The position numbers were made by a program, and so were the translations under genes. From contig NZ_CP088156.1 of assembly GCF_021088345.1 (NCBI RefSeq), positions 186,001-250,000 on the forward strand: a DNA stretch of 64,000 nt, in the 5' to 3' direction. The stretch comes from Bradyrhizobium ontarionense. Lineage in GTDB: Bacteria; Pseudomonadota; Alphaproteobacteria; Rhizobiales; Xanthobacteraceae. Position 1 is the first letter of the stretch. Each line of letters opens with the position of its first letter. Shown piece by piece: positions 46,043-54,141 of this stretch. The notes under the pieces were generated by a model that searched no databases, was not told where the DNA came from, and saw nothing but the letters and a program-made list of their open reading frames with translations.

Positions 46043-47248
46043 TCACTTCACTGCTTCGACCAAGGCCATGCCTTCGCCGCGGTAGTGGCCGGCGCCGACC
46101 ACGACGATCTGGGTCGGAGCCTCCTTCATGTCGATCTCGACGCCCGAGGAGTCGCCCGGCGCGAACAGGGCGCCACGTGAGATCGAGAGCGCCGCGAGCG
46201 CAAGACCGAGCGCGAATTGCGCTTCCATCGCGTGGCCGAAGCGGGTCCCGCTCGATCGCACGGCGAAGGACTTGTGATGGTCGAGGAACGCGCGCTCCTC
46301 CGACGTCACGGGCTCGGCCCCCGTGGCGCCCGTGATGATGGCGCCCGGCGCTTCGTGAACATCCAGCGCCGACCACAAACGGTCCAGCGTTCCGGTCACG
46401 GCGCCTGCCTCCTTGCGACGGGCGCGATCGGCGACGACCGTGCTGAGCCGCGCCAGCGGCTTGGCCCCACGAGCCTCGGCATGCGGCTTGGATTCCAGGA
46501 CCAGGAACGCGCCGGCCGAACCGAGCGCAAAACCCGGGTGGTCCTTGCGGGCCCAGACCGGTGCGAACTCGTTCTTCAGATTGTAGTCGCCGAACTCATA
46601 GAGGACGAGCAGGTCCTTGCGCTCGCCATTGTGCGAGCCGCCGACCAGCGCGATGTCGCTCTGGCCGCCGGCGATGCGGGCCAGCGCGATCTTGAAGGCA
46701 TCCACACCAGCGACCTCTTCGCCCATGAAGGTGCGCGACGTGCCACACACGCCGTGTGAGATCGCGATGTTGCCGGCGAGCAGGTTGGACAGCTGCGCCA
46801 GGAATAGCGTGGGGCGCAGGTCGTTCATCAGGCGATCATTGAGGAAGCTCGGGGTACAGTTGCCCTTTGCCTCCGCGTTGAGGATGGCCGTGTCGACGGA
46901 GATGTCACGCTCGCCGCCACCGGCGGCGACGATCATGTCCATCCGGGACAGGATATCCTTGTTGCCCTTGAGGCCCGCGGAATCCAGCGCAAGCCCGGCG
47001 GCATAGGTGCCGATGCGCTGCCAGGCTTCCATCTGGCGCTGTTCCTTCTTGGGGATCTGCGCTTCCAGATTCACCTTGGCCCAGGGATGCACGATATAGG
47101 GCGCGAAACCCTGCTCATCGACATTCATGCGACCGGAGTTGAGTGCCTCCCAGTTCGCGTCCAGCCCCTCGCCGAGCGAGGTCGCAAGCCCGATACCGGT
47201 GATCCAGACTTCGACGGGCTCGGAGGTCACCGCTGTCGTTTCATTCAT
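46043..47248 (-). CDS. Beta-ketoacyl-ACP synthase partner (FabF2XL-like)
   Basis: A 401-residue ketosynthase-fold protein. A Cys is present in SHGVCGTSRTF and a His in RFGHAMEAQFALGL. The usual NAHGTxTPxND motif is replaced by ITGATGAEPVTSEE, so the first catalytic His is missing. It resembles a chain-length-factor-type partner that would pair with the complete enzyme encoded downstream. The ATG at 47248 overlaps the FabZ stop by four bases. It belongs to the acpXL operon. Confidence 0.88.
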   Translation of the reverse strand: MNETTAVTSEPVEVWITGIGLATSLGEGLDANWEALNSGRMNVDEQGFAPYIVHPWAKVNLEAQIPKKEQRQMEAWQRIGTYAAGLALDSAGLKGNKDILSRMDMIVAAGGGERDISVDTAILNAEAKGNCTPSFLNDRLMNDLRPTLFLAQLSNLLAGNIAISHGVCGTSRTFMGEEVAGVDAFKIALARIAGGQSDIALVGGSHNGERKDLLVLYEFGDYNLKNEFAPVWARKDHPGFALGSAGAFLVLESKPHAEARGAKPLARLSTVVADRARRKEAGAVTGTLDRLWSALDVHEAPGAIITGATGAEPVTSEERAFLDHHKSFAVRSSGTRFGHAMEAQFALGLALAALSISRGALFAPGDSSGVEIDMKEAPTQIVVVGAGHYRGEGMALVEAVK

Positions 47249-47715
47249 AGCTGGAGAGCCTGTTGCGGAAAGCCGATGCGCTGGGCCTCGGCGTCCATGT
47301 GTCCGCGCAATTCCGGATTGGGGAAGGGGACATGGCTGAAGGTGAGGCTGGCGTTCGAGCGCAATTTGCCCCCGACCTTCACCCGCGCTTCGGTCATGGC
47401 GTAGCCGGAGCCTTCGTGGATCACGCTCGCTTCCACGCTCAGCACCTCGCCCGGCGTCACGAAGCCGCGCATTTTGGCTTCCTTGACGGCGGCCAGGAAC
47501 GGCATCCGCTCGAACTTCATCAGCGCCAGCAGCAGCCAACCCGATGTCTGTGCCATCGATTCGATCAACAACACGCCGGGCATGATTGGATGCCCTGGAA
47601 AGTGCCCCTCGAAAATCGTGCTCTGAAGGGGAACCGTGGCTTCAACGATGATCGTTTTCTCGGCCACGTTGAGGTCGAGAATGCGGTCGATGAGCTTGAA
47701 ATATTCGATCTGCAT
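47245..47715 (-). CDS. FabZ-like 3-hydroxyacyl-ACP dehydratase (VLCFA cluster)
   Basis: A 156-residue hotdog-fold dehydratase. The catalytic His and downstream Glu are in EGHFPGHPIMPGVLLIESMAQ (His38/His42, Glu52). It would remove water from 3-hydroxyacyl-AcpXL in very-long-chain elongation. It lies nine bases after acpXL and is translationally coupled to the next ketosynthase gene. Confidence 0.9.
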   Translation of the reverse strand: MQIEYFKLIDRILDLNVAEKTIIVEATVPLQSTIFEGHFPGHPIMPGVLLIESMAQTSGWLLLALMKFERMPFLAAVKEAKMRGFVTPGEVLSVEASVIHEGSGYAMTEARVKVGGKLRSNASLTFSHVPFPNPELRGHMDAEAQRIGFPQQALQL

Positions 47716-47724
47716 GGCGGGCGT

Positions 47725-48006
47725 TCAGGCGCCCTTGGCAGCGACCAGCTCGTCGATGCGGGCGCACAGATTCTTCAGCACGAAATACTGCTCGGTGCTG
47801 GCCTTGCCGTCGTTGACTTCCTGCGTCCACTTCTCGAGCGGCAGCTTGATCCCGAAGGCCTTGTCGATCGCGAAGGCGATGTCGAGGAAATCGAGGCTAT
47901 CGATGCCCAGATCGTCGATGGCGTGGCTATCCGGCGTGATCGTGTCGCGCGGGATGTCGCAGGTTTCAGCGATGATCGTGGCGACCTGATCGAATGTTGA
48001 GGACAT
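47725..48006 (-). CDS. acpXL: Long-chain acyl carrier protein AcpXL
   Basis: A 93-residue acyl carrier protein. The phosphopantetheine Ser37 is in [20 protein letters not shown]. The DSLDFLD sequence and the LPLEKW tail are characteristic of rhizobial AcpXL rather than the housekeeping DSLD-V-ELVM type. It carries the growing 27-hydroxyoctacosanoate-type chain for lipid A. First gene of the operon acpXL-fabZ-KS-KS-lpxXL. ATG 48006 was taken over an in-frame GTG at 48009. Confidence 0.93.
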   Translation of the reverse strand: MSSTFDQVATIIAETCDIPRDTITPDSHAIDDLGIDSLDFLDIAFAIDKAFGIKLPLEKWTQEVNDGKASTEQYFVLKNLCARIDELVAAKGA

Positions 48007-48014
48007 CACTAAGC

Positions 48015-48045
48015 CTTTGATATATTGGAACTAATTCCGTTGCGG
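48015..48045 (-). promoter_or_regulatory. Candidate acpXL promoter region with small palindrome
   Basis: On the minus strand, a palindrome GGAA-TTAG-TTCC (48027-48038) is followed by the A+T-rich AATATATCAAAG just upstream of the acpXL start. TATATC could be a -10 element. Weak evidence: position and composition only. Confidence 0.3.
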
Positions 48046-48221
48046 GGCAACAGGAGGACACCGCGCCCCCGGAGGTCTGATGCGAGCCCTTTACCCCCGT
48101 CGCCCAGGAGTCGTGTGCCCGTATATCGGAGCGCCGCGGTGAGTTCAATGGAGCCGGACGCGCCGGTTGTGGCGGGATTGTGATACCCCGCCAGGAGCGG
48201 CTCTGCCGCGTCCGTTATGGG

Positions 48222-48572
48222 TCAGGGCGTGTAGGTCTCGGTGATGATGCGCGCGCAGTCGCGCCGTCCGGTCAAGAGGCAGTCCTGGGTCTTGCGCAGA
48301 TCCGCAATGCTCATGGCCAGCCAGATCCCGATTGTGGTCAGCGCGATCGTAAAGGCGATCGCTGCAATGTTGGCGAGGATCCGGTGACGGAATTCGTCGG
48401 GCTCCTCGCGCGGCTGCTCATAGCGGGACAGATCGAGTTGCGCCGGTTCGCGCCGATGCAGCGGCACGGGCGGACTGCCGCCCTCGGTCACCTGCCGCGC
48501 CGGACCGCTGCGCGGCCGGAACGGCACCACGCGATGCTCTTCCTCGACTGCAATGGGGCGCTGGGTCTTCAT
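48222..48572 (-). CDS. Single-pass membrane protein, unknown function
   Basis: A 116-residue protein. The first 65 residues are hydrophilic, Arg/Pro-rich and probably disordered in the cytoplasm. One membrane helix follows (about 69-90), then a short C-terminal tail with two Cys residues (QDCLLTGRRDCARII). No family is recognised. It lies upstream of, and in the same orientation as, the acpXL operon, but 215 bp separate them. Confidence 0.65.
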   Translation of the reverse strand: MKTQRPIAVEEEHRVVPFRPRSGPARQVTEGGSPPVPLHRREPAQLDLSRYEQPREEPDEFRHRILANIAAIAFTIALTTIGIWLAMSIADLRKTQDCLLTGRRDCARIITETYTP

Positions 48573-48830
48573 GCCTCGACTCCGGTGCCCTTTCTTAGCA
48601 TGCGGACGCATCCTCTCACAAAGAAACTTTGCCACGATCGGGCTGTATCGAGCCAACATCTCGCCCTTCGGGTGTGCGCTCGCCGCCGCATGTCGCGCGC
48701 ATCGTGGAATCCGCCACGGCCGATCGGCAGCGCTTCGCAGGAGCGGACAGGGGCGCTGCAATCGCCGACCCGGCATGGCATAATGCTGATCTCTTGAACG
48801 GCATCATTCCCGATCGATCGGAGCTCACGC

Positions 48831-49457
48831 ATGGCCAATACCCGCGAGCCGCTGCTTCATCCCGTGCCGATCCTGTCGCTGCGCCCGACGCAGATGACGG
48901 TCGGCATGCGCGAGGTGAAGGAGAAGCGTGAACGCTGGCGCGAGCACAAATCCGCCAAGAAGCAGGCCGAGCTGCTCGGCAAGCACATGATCCCGGTCGT
49001 GCTCGGCCCCGACAAGCGGAATTACGTGGTCGACCACCATCACCTGGCACGCGCGCTGCACGACGAGGGCGTGAAGGATGTGCTGGTCACCATCATCGGC
49101 GATCTCACGATGGTCGATCGCGACGCCTTCTGGGGCGTGATGGACAACAAGCGCTGGGTCTATCCCTATGACGCCAAGGGCGAGCGGCGGCATTTCAAGG
49201 ACCTGCCGAAGACGATGGCGGACCTGAAGGACGATCCGTTCCGCAGCCTCGCCGGCGAGCTGCGCCGGGCCGGGGGCTTCGCCAAGGACACGACCCCGTT
49301 CAGCGAGTTCCTGTGGGCCGACTTCCTGCGCCGCAAGATCAAGCGCAAGACCATCGAGACCCATTTCGCGGCGGCCATGGAGCACGCGCTTGCGTTCGCC
49401 AAGAGCCACGACGCGGTCTATCTGCCCGGCTGGTGCGGCCCGGCATCGGACGACTGA
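48831..49457 (+). CDS. ParB-like nuclease family protein (ParBc_2 type)
   Basis: A 208-residue protein of the chromosomal ParB-like nuclease family that lacks partition helix-turn-helix features. Conserved parts are PILSLRPTQMTVGMREVKEK near the start, the central IPVVLGPDKRNYVVDHHHLARAL and the later WADFLRRK segment. The His-rich VVDHHH motif is a likely active or metal site. Biological role unknown; there is no parA neighbour. Confidence 0.85.
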   Translation: MANTREPLLHPVPILSLRPTQMTVGMREVKEKRERWREHKSAKKQAELLGKHMIPVVLGPDKRNYVVDHHHLARALHDEGVKDVLVTIIGDLTMVDRDAFWGVMDNKRWVYPYDAKGERRHFKDLPKTMADLKDDPFRSLAGELRRAGGFAKDTTPFSEFLWADFLRRKIKRKTIETHFAAAMEHALAFAKSHDAVYLPGWCGPASDD

Positions 49458-49463
49458 TCCTCC

Positions 49464-50048
49464 TTACGCCGTCTTCGGCAGCCGCCCCATCAGATAGAAC
49501 TCGTCATTGGGGCGCATGCCCGTCACGTTCGCCATCCGGTTGGACAGCGCGAAGAACGCCGCGATCGCGGCGATGTCCCAGATGTCGTCGTCGCTGAATT
49601 CGTGGCCGGCCAGCGTCTTGAAGTCTGCGTCGCCGACCGTTTGAGCCTCGAGCGCGACCTTCATCGCGAAGTCGAGCATGGCGCGCTGCCGCGGCGTGAT
49701 GTCGGCCTTGCGGTAGTTGATCGCGATCTGGTCGGCGATGACGGGGCTCTTGGCGCGGATGCGCAGGATCGCACCATGCGCGATCACGCAATACTGGCAC
49801 TGGTTGGCGCTCGATGTCGCCACCACGATCATCTCGCGCTCGGCCTTGGTGAGCCCGCCGTCCTTGTCCATCAGCGCGTCGTGATAGGCGAAGAAGGCGC
49901 GGAATTCGTCCGGCCGGTGCGCCAGCGTGAGAAACACGTTCGGCACGAAGCCGCTCTTCTCCTGCACCGCCAGCAGGCGGCCGCGGATGTCGTCGGGCAG
50001 TGCGGCGATCGCGGGGACGGGAAAGCGGCTGATGGGGGCTTGCGTCAT
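49464..50048 (-). CDS. Carboxymuconolactone decarboxylase-like (peroxidase-related) enzyme
   Basis: A 194-residue AhpD-like protein. It carries the redox motif CQYCVIAHG with CxxC followed by His. The preceding Glu-rich helix LTKAEREMIVVATSSANQ is typical of the TIGR01926-type uncharacterised peroxidase-related enzymes. The ATG at 50048 gives the conserved start (MTQAPISRFPVP). A role in peroxide or thiol stress is inferred from the family. Convergent with the ParB-like gene. Confidence 0.88.
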   Translation of the reverse strand: MTQAPISRFPVPAIAALPDDIRGRLLAVQEKSGFVPNVFLTLAHRPDEFRAFFAYHDALMDKDGGLTKAEREMIVVATSSANQCQYCVIAHGAILRIRAKSPVIADQIAINYRKADITPRQRAMLDFAMKVALEAQTVGDADFKTLAGHEFSDDDIWDIAAIAAFFALSNRMANVTGMRPNDEFYLMGRLPKTA

Positions 50049-50162
50049 GGCAACGGGGCGTCCGGCTTGCATGTCCTATGCGCGAAACATAGTCGATCGC
50101 GGCCACGGCGCAATGGCGAGAGCGTTCGCCCCCCGCCGCCGATGGTCCCGGGATGCGCCGGC

Positions 50163-51917
50163 TCAGCGCAGCGGTTTCTTCAACAGCGAGAAGCGGTCCG
50201 GATCGAGCCCCATGGACGGTTGCAGCATCGGGGCATCCAGGGAGGTCGACAGGCTGCCGCGATCGCCACCGCTGCTGACGACGCCGCCGTCACCGGCTGC
50301 GTCCCGGCTTGACGTGGCGCCGCGCCAACGTTCCAGCACGGCGGCGACGAAATGCATGTCGTGTCCGGCGCTGACCGAGCGCACGGTGGCGATCGTCGCC
50401 TCGCTGCGCGGCAACTGATGCGGCGGCACCTCCTTGAAGCGCAGCCGCGTCGGCAGTGCGACGCCTTCGCCGAACGCGAGCACCTCGCGGGTGCCGAGCG
50501 AGGGCACGAACGACAGCAGGTTGGCGGCGGCGTCCGAGACTGCGGAGCGCAACAGTGACTGGTCGCGCTCGTTGGCGAGGCGCATCGTGAACAGCGTGTT
50601 GCACTGGGAGATGATGGTGGAGTCGAGCTCGGCCGGCCGCTGGGTGATCAGGCCGAGATAGACGCCGTATTTGCGGCCTTCCTTGGCGATGCGCGAGATC
50701 GCCTTGCGGGTCGGGCCGAAGCCGATCGAGCGGTCGGCGGAGGCGTAGCGGTGCGCTTCCTCGCAGACGAACAGCAGCGGCGAGACGCCGTCGCTCCACA
50801 GGCCGAAGTCGAACGCCATGCGGCACACCACCGAGACGACGGAATCGACGACCTCGGCCGGGAAGCCGGCGAGCTGCATCACCGTCATCGGCCGGCCGTT
50901 CGCGGGCAGGCGGAACAGATGGCTGATGACCTCCGCCATGGTGTCGCCGCCGACATTGGCGTTGTCGAACATGAAGGCGTAGCGCGGGTCGTTGCGCACG
51001 GTCTCGATGCGCGAGATCAGCTTGTGATAGATGATGCGCGACGAGCGGTTCTCGAGCTTGCCCATGCGCTCGTCGATCAGGTTGATCAGGTCGACCAGGC
51101 GATAGGGCACCGGCGTGTCGACCGTGTAGCCGACGGTCTTGGGATCGATGCGCTTCAGCCCGATGCGGTCCGTGCTCTGGTACTGGGTGTAGATGCCCTT
51201 CGCCAGCGGAATGACCTCGGCGAGGATGTCGAGCTCTTCCGGCACGCCCGGCCGGCCGCCGAACAGGACGTCGACGATCTCCTCGAAATTGAACAGCCAG
51301 AACGGCAGCTTCAGATTGCGCGGGTTCAGCACCAGCGCGCGCTCGCCGAAGCAGCGGCCATATTCGTTGTGGACGTCGAGCAGGAAGATGCGCAGGTTCG
51401 GCCGCGCCTTCAGGATCTCGTTGAGCAGGAGCGACACGCCGGTCGATTTGCCGACGCCGGTCGATCCGAGCACAGCGAAGTGCTTCGACAGCATCTCCTC
51501 GACATTGACGCAGGCGCGGACGGTGTTGTCCTGCTGCAGCGCGCCGATGTCGATATGGTCTCCCGCCGTCGGCGTGTAGATCGTGCGCAGCTCCTGGCTC
51601 GTGATCATGTCGACGGCGTCGCCGATGGTCGGGTAGTGGGTCACGCCGCGCTGGAACTTGGGACGCTCGGCAGGCCCCAGGATCTCGCCGAGCAGGTCCA
51701 CCGAGGCGGTCGCGACGTATTCGTCGGCATGCGAGAGGTCCTCGCTGGTGACCTCGGTGATGATCGCGATGATCGTGGCGCTCGGGCAGCGAATGCTGAT
51801 GAAACGGCCGACTGTCGCGCGGACGTCGGAGACGGTCATCTGCCTGGTCGACAGGATGCCGACGCGGGCCTGGGAGCCTCGTACCGAGATCACACGTCCG
51901 AAGGAAGTCACGGTCAT
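50163..51917 (-). CDS. HerA-like hexameric ATPase
   Basis: A 584-residue HerA/FtsK-type P-loop ATPase with an N-terminal HAS-barrel (about 1-95). Walker A is LGSTGVGKST. Walker B is LLFVCEEAHRYAS. A later arginine-rich segment reads ITQRPAELDSTIISQCNTLF. The C-terminal 60 residues are Ser/Gly-rich and variable. HerA proteins translocate DNA, often with the nuclease NurA or as part of defence systems. Here no NurA or SIR2 gene is adjacent, so this appears to be the common stand-alone rhizobial form. The ATG at 51917 matches the barrel start (MTVTSFGRVISVRG). Confidence 0.88.
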   Translation of the reverse strand: MTVTSFGRVISVRGSQARVGILSTRQMTVSDVRATVGRFISIRCPSATIIAIITEVTSEDLSHADEYVATASVDLLGEILGPAERPKFQRGVTHYPTIGDAVDMITSQELRTIYTPTAGDHIDIGALQQDNTVRACVNVEEMLSKHFAVLGSTGVGKSTGVSLLLNEILKARPNLRIFLLDVHNEYGRCFGERALVLNPRNLKLPFWLFNFEEIVDVLFGGRPGVPEELDILAEVIPLAKGIYTQYQSTDRIGLKRIDPKTVGYTVDTPVPYRLVDLINLIDERMGKLENRSSRIIYHKLISRIETVRNDPRYAFMFDNANVGGDTMAEVISHLFRLPANGRPMTVMQLAGFPAEVVDSVVSVVCRMAFDFGLWSDGVSPLLFVCEEAHRYASADRSIGFGPTRKAISRIAKEGRKYGVYLGLITQRPAELDSTIISQCNTLFTMRLANERDQSLLRSAVSDAAANLLSFVPSLGTREVLAFGEGVALPTRLRFKEVPPHQLPRSEATIATVRSVSAGHDMHFVAAVLERWRGATSSRDAAGDGGVVSSGGDRGSLSTSLDAPMLQPSMGLDPDRFSLLKKPLR

Positions 51918-52022
51918 GAAGCCTGTGGTGAATTGTTGAGCTGACAGCTTCGTCGCTGTGACTGGAAAATCTGTTAAGCGGCCCGCACTTTGCGCGTCAT
52001 GCGGCCACAATCCGGGCTCCGA

Positions 52023-52040
52023 AGCGCCGCCTTCGGCGCT
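52023..52040. other. Short G/C hairpin in the herA-hsp20 divergent region
   Basis: Arms AGCGCCG (52023-52029) and CGGCGCT (52034-52040) pair perfectly around a CCTT loop. No U-run follows. Its role is unclear. Confidence 0.35.
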
Positions 52041-52054
52041 GTGAGAGTGCTCCG

Positions 52055-52084
52055 CTTTTGTCTCCTAACGCATTGGCATATAAA
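52055..52084 (+). promoter_or_regulatory. Candidate hsp20 promoter
   Basis: CTTTTG (52055-52060) and CATATAAA (52077-52084) are separated by 16 bases, upstream of the Hsp20 gene. The arrangement would fit a sigma-70 or heat-shock sigma promoter. Only position and composition support it. Confidence 0.35.
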
Positions 52085-52133
52085 GCTTTCTACTGTTTGA
52101 CCTAAAGCGGGTTGCGAGCGGATCCGGTTTACG

Positions 52134-52547
52134 ATGCATTCACCATCTTCGAGGGCTCCTCGTGCCTTGCGCCGGCAATCGCCGATTGATCGGCGACAGC
52201 GCCTGGGCCTCTTGAGCGAGCCGGTTGTCGACGTCGCCGGGCACGACAACGCCCATGAAGTCTCCGCGGAACTGCCAGGGCTCGACGAGAAGAACATCGA
52301 GGTGAAGGTCGCCAACGGCGTGCTGTCCATCAAGGGCGAGAAGCAGGAGGACAAGGAGGACAAGAAGAAGGACTATGACGTCCGCGAGCGCAGCTTCGGC
52401 TCCTTCGAGCGTTCCTTCCAGATTCCCGACGGCGTCGACACCGACAAGATCGAAGCGGTGTTCAAGCAGGGCGTGCTCGAGGTCACCCTGCCGAAGAAGC
52501 CGGACGTGCAGAAGGCCGCCAAGACTATCGACATCAAGGCTGCCTGA
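52134..52547 (+). CDS. Hsp20 family small heat-shock protein, atypical N-terminus
   Basis: A 137-residue alpha-crystallin-domain chaperone. The domain (about 29-125) is intact: VDVAGHDNAHEVSAELPGLD, then the Lys/Glu-rich KQEDKEDKKKDY loop and GVLEVTLPKK. The usual aromatic N-terminal region (RREVDRLF-like) before the domain is missing. In its place is a short basic segment, RAPRALRRQSPIDRRQR, suggesting 5' truncation or a frameshift. No good ribosome site precedes the ATG. A strong terminator follows at 52653-52677. Confidence 0.85.
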   Translation: MHSPSSRAPRALRRQSPIDRRQRLGLLSEPVVDVAGHDNAHEVSAELPGLDEKNIEVKVANGVLSIKGEKQEDKEDKKKDYDVRERSFGSFERSFQIPDGVDTDKIEAVFKQGVLEVTLPKKPDVQKAAKTIDIKAA

Positions 52548-52652
52548 GCTCGCTCGACGTCCCCCAGGCGCGCCGCGGTCGCGCAGGCGAGGGGCCGGCG
52601 CGCCGCGCTGTCCCATAGTCATGTGACGGCCGCCGGGCTCGTCTCCGACGAA

Positions 52653-52677
52653 GGGCCGTCCTCGCGGCCCTTTTTTT
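52653..52677 (+). terminator. Intrinsic terminator after hsp20
   Basis: Stem GGGCCG (52653-52658) and CGGCCC (52665-52670), loop of six bases, followed by seven T residues (52671-52677). It is the clearest Rho-independent terminator in the window, ending the Hsp20 transcript about 105 bp after its stop and before the dioxygenase gene. Confidence 0.88.
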
Positions 52678-52760
52678 CGCGAGGCTGTCCGGCTACTCTG
52701 TGCTCCAAGCAAGCGGTCCGCGGTATCGGACCGGGAAACGATCGAAAGGGAGACGAGGAG

Positions 52761-53678
52761 ATGGGCAAGCTCGCGCTGGCGGCGAAGATCACGCATGTGC
52801 CGTCGATGTATCTCAGCGAGCTCGATGGCCCGGCCAAGGGCAAGCGCCAGTCGGCGATTGACGGCCACATCGAGATCGGGCGGCGCTGCCGCGAGGCCGG
52901 CGTCGACACCATCGTCGTGTTCGACACCCATTGGCTGGTGAATGCCGGCTATCACATCAACTGCGCGCCGCATTTCGAAGGGCTCTACACCTCCAACGAG
53001 CTGCCGCACTTCATCGCCAACATGACCTACGCGTATGACGGCAATCCGGAGCTCGGCCGCATCCTCGCCGAGGGCGCCAATGCCGATGGCATCGCCACGA
53101 TGGCGCATGCGGCGACCTCGCTGACGCTGGAATACGGCACCTTGGTGCCGATGCGCTACATGAACCCCGACCGCCACTTCAAGGTGGTATCGGTCTCGGC
53201 GCTGTGCACCTCGCATTATCTCGCTGACAGCGCCAGGCTCGGCTGGGCCTTCCGCCGCGCCGTCGAGGACCACTACGAGGGCACGGTGGCGTTCTTCGCC
53301 TCGGGCTCGCTGAGCCATCGCTTCGCCCAGAACGGCACCGCCGACGCGTATCGCGACAGGATGTTCAGCCCATTCCTGGAGCGCCTCGATCACGAGGTGA
53401 TCCAGATGTGGGAGCACGGCGAGTGGCCGGATTTCTGCGACATGCTGCCGGAATATGCCAGCAAGGGCCATGGCGAGGGCTTCATGCACGATACCGCGAT
53501 GCTGCTGGGGGCGCTCGGCTGGAACCATTACGACCGCGGCGTCGAGGTGGTGACGCCGTTTTTCCCGTCGTCGGGCACCGGCCAGATCAACGCGGTCTTT
53601 CCGGTGACGCCGATGCCGCACGCGCTGGACGACATCGGCCGGCCGCGTGTGGCCGCGCTGGCGGGCGGACGGTTGTGA
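52761..53678 (+). CDS. Class III extradiol ring-cleavage dioxygenase (LigB/HpaD-like)
   Basis: A 305-residue protein of the LigB-type extradiol dioxygenase family, which uses Fe(II) to cleave catechol-type rings. Likely metal ligands are His12 in AAKITHVPSMY and the His in VVFDTHWLVNAGYH. Other family blocks are TSHYLADSARLGWAFRRA and FFASGSLSHRFAQNG. The overall sequence resembles 3,4-dihydroxyphenylacetate 2,3-dioxygenase. A good GACGAGGAG ribosome site precedes the ATG. The rest of a degradation pathway is not adjacent. Confidence 0.85.
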   Translation: MGKLALAAKITHVPSMYLSELDGPAKGKRQSAIDGHIEIGRRCREAGVDTIVVFDTHWLVNAGYHINCAPHFEGLYTSNELPHFIANMTYAYDGNPELGRILAEGANADGIATMAHAATSLTLEYGTLVPMRYMNPDRHFKVVSVSALCTSHYLADSARLGWAFRRAVEDHYEGTVAFFASGSLSHRFAQNGTADAYRDRMFSPFLERLDHEVIQMWEHGEWPDFCDMLPEYASKGHGEGFMHDTAMLLGALGWNHYDRGVEVVTPFFPSSGTGQINAVFPVTPMPHALDDIGRPRVAALAGGRL

Positions 53679-53691
53679 AGGCGAGGGCGCC

Positions 53692-54141
53692 TCACCACAC
53701 GCCCGCACGCGTCAGCATGTCAGCGAGATCCTCGGGATAGACCGTGTCGCTCGTCGCCGCGAGCTCGGTGCGCGTCCACCAGCGCTGCGCGGCGATGGCG
53801 GCCCGCTCCAGCTCGGTCCAGTGCGTCGACGAGATGTCGGCGCCGATGACCCTGATGAGGAAGTAGCGCTCGTCCGAAGCGACGCGCTCGCCGTCGACCA
53901 GCGTAAACGTAACCGATCGCCGGGCGATCTGCGGGCCGGGATCGTCGATGCGGAGTCCCGTCTCTTCGAACATCTCGCGGCAGGCCGCGGCCTCGTAGCT
54001 CTCGCCGGGATCGAGCGCGCCGCCTGGCGTCGCCCAGAACTGCTGTCCGGTCAGCGCGCCGGCAAGGTGGACGAATTTGAACAGGAGAAGCCTGTCGTCG
54101 GGATCGATGACCAGCAGGCGGGAGGAGGGGCGGTTGCGCAT
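53692..54141 (-). CDS. NUDIX hydrolase
   Basis: A 149-residue Nudix-fold hydrolase. The Nudix box is complete: GGALDPGESYEAAACREMFE followed by ETGL (GX5EX7REUXEEXGU). The chain opens with RPSSRLLVIDPDDRLLLFKF, as in general nucleoside-diphosphate-type hydrolases. Substrate unknown. It converges on the dioxygenase gene and marks the left side of the accessory region. Confidence 0.9.
   Translation of the reverse strand: MRNRPSSRLLVIDPDDRLLLFKFVHLAGALTGQQFWATPGGALDPGESYEAAACREMFEETGLRIDDPGPQIARRSVTFTLVDGERVASDERYFLIRVIGADISSTHWTELERAAIAAQRWWTRTELAATSDTVYPEDLADMLTRAGVW

Noticed and set aside
50163..51917. HerA ATPase as part of a SIR2-HerA or NurA-HerA defence system
   Set aside because: No SIR2, NurA, DUF4297 or nuclease gene is adjacent; neighbours are a peroxidase-like gene and hsp20, so it looks like the ordinary stand-alone form.
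52041..52133. A ROSE-type RNA thermometer upstream of the Hsp20 gene
   Set aside because: ROSE elements pair with the ribosome site just before the start. No clear ribosome site or UUGCU-type pairing segment could be seen here.
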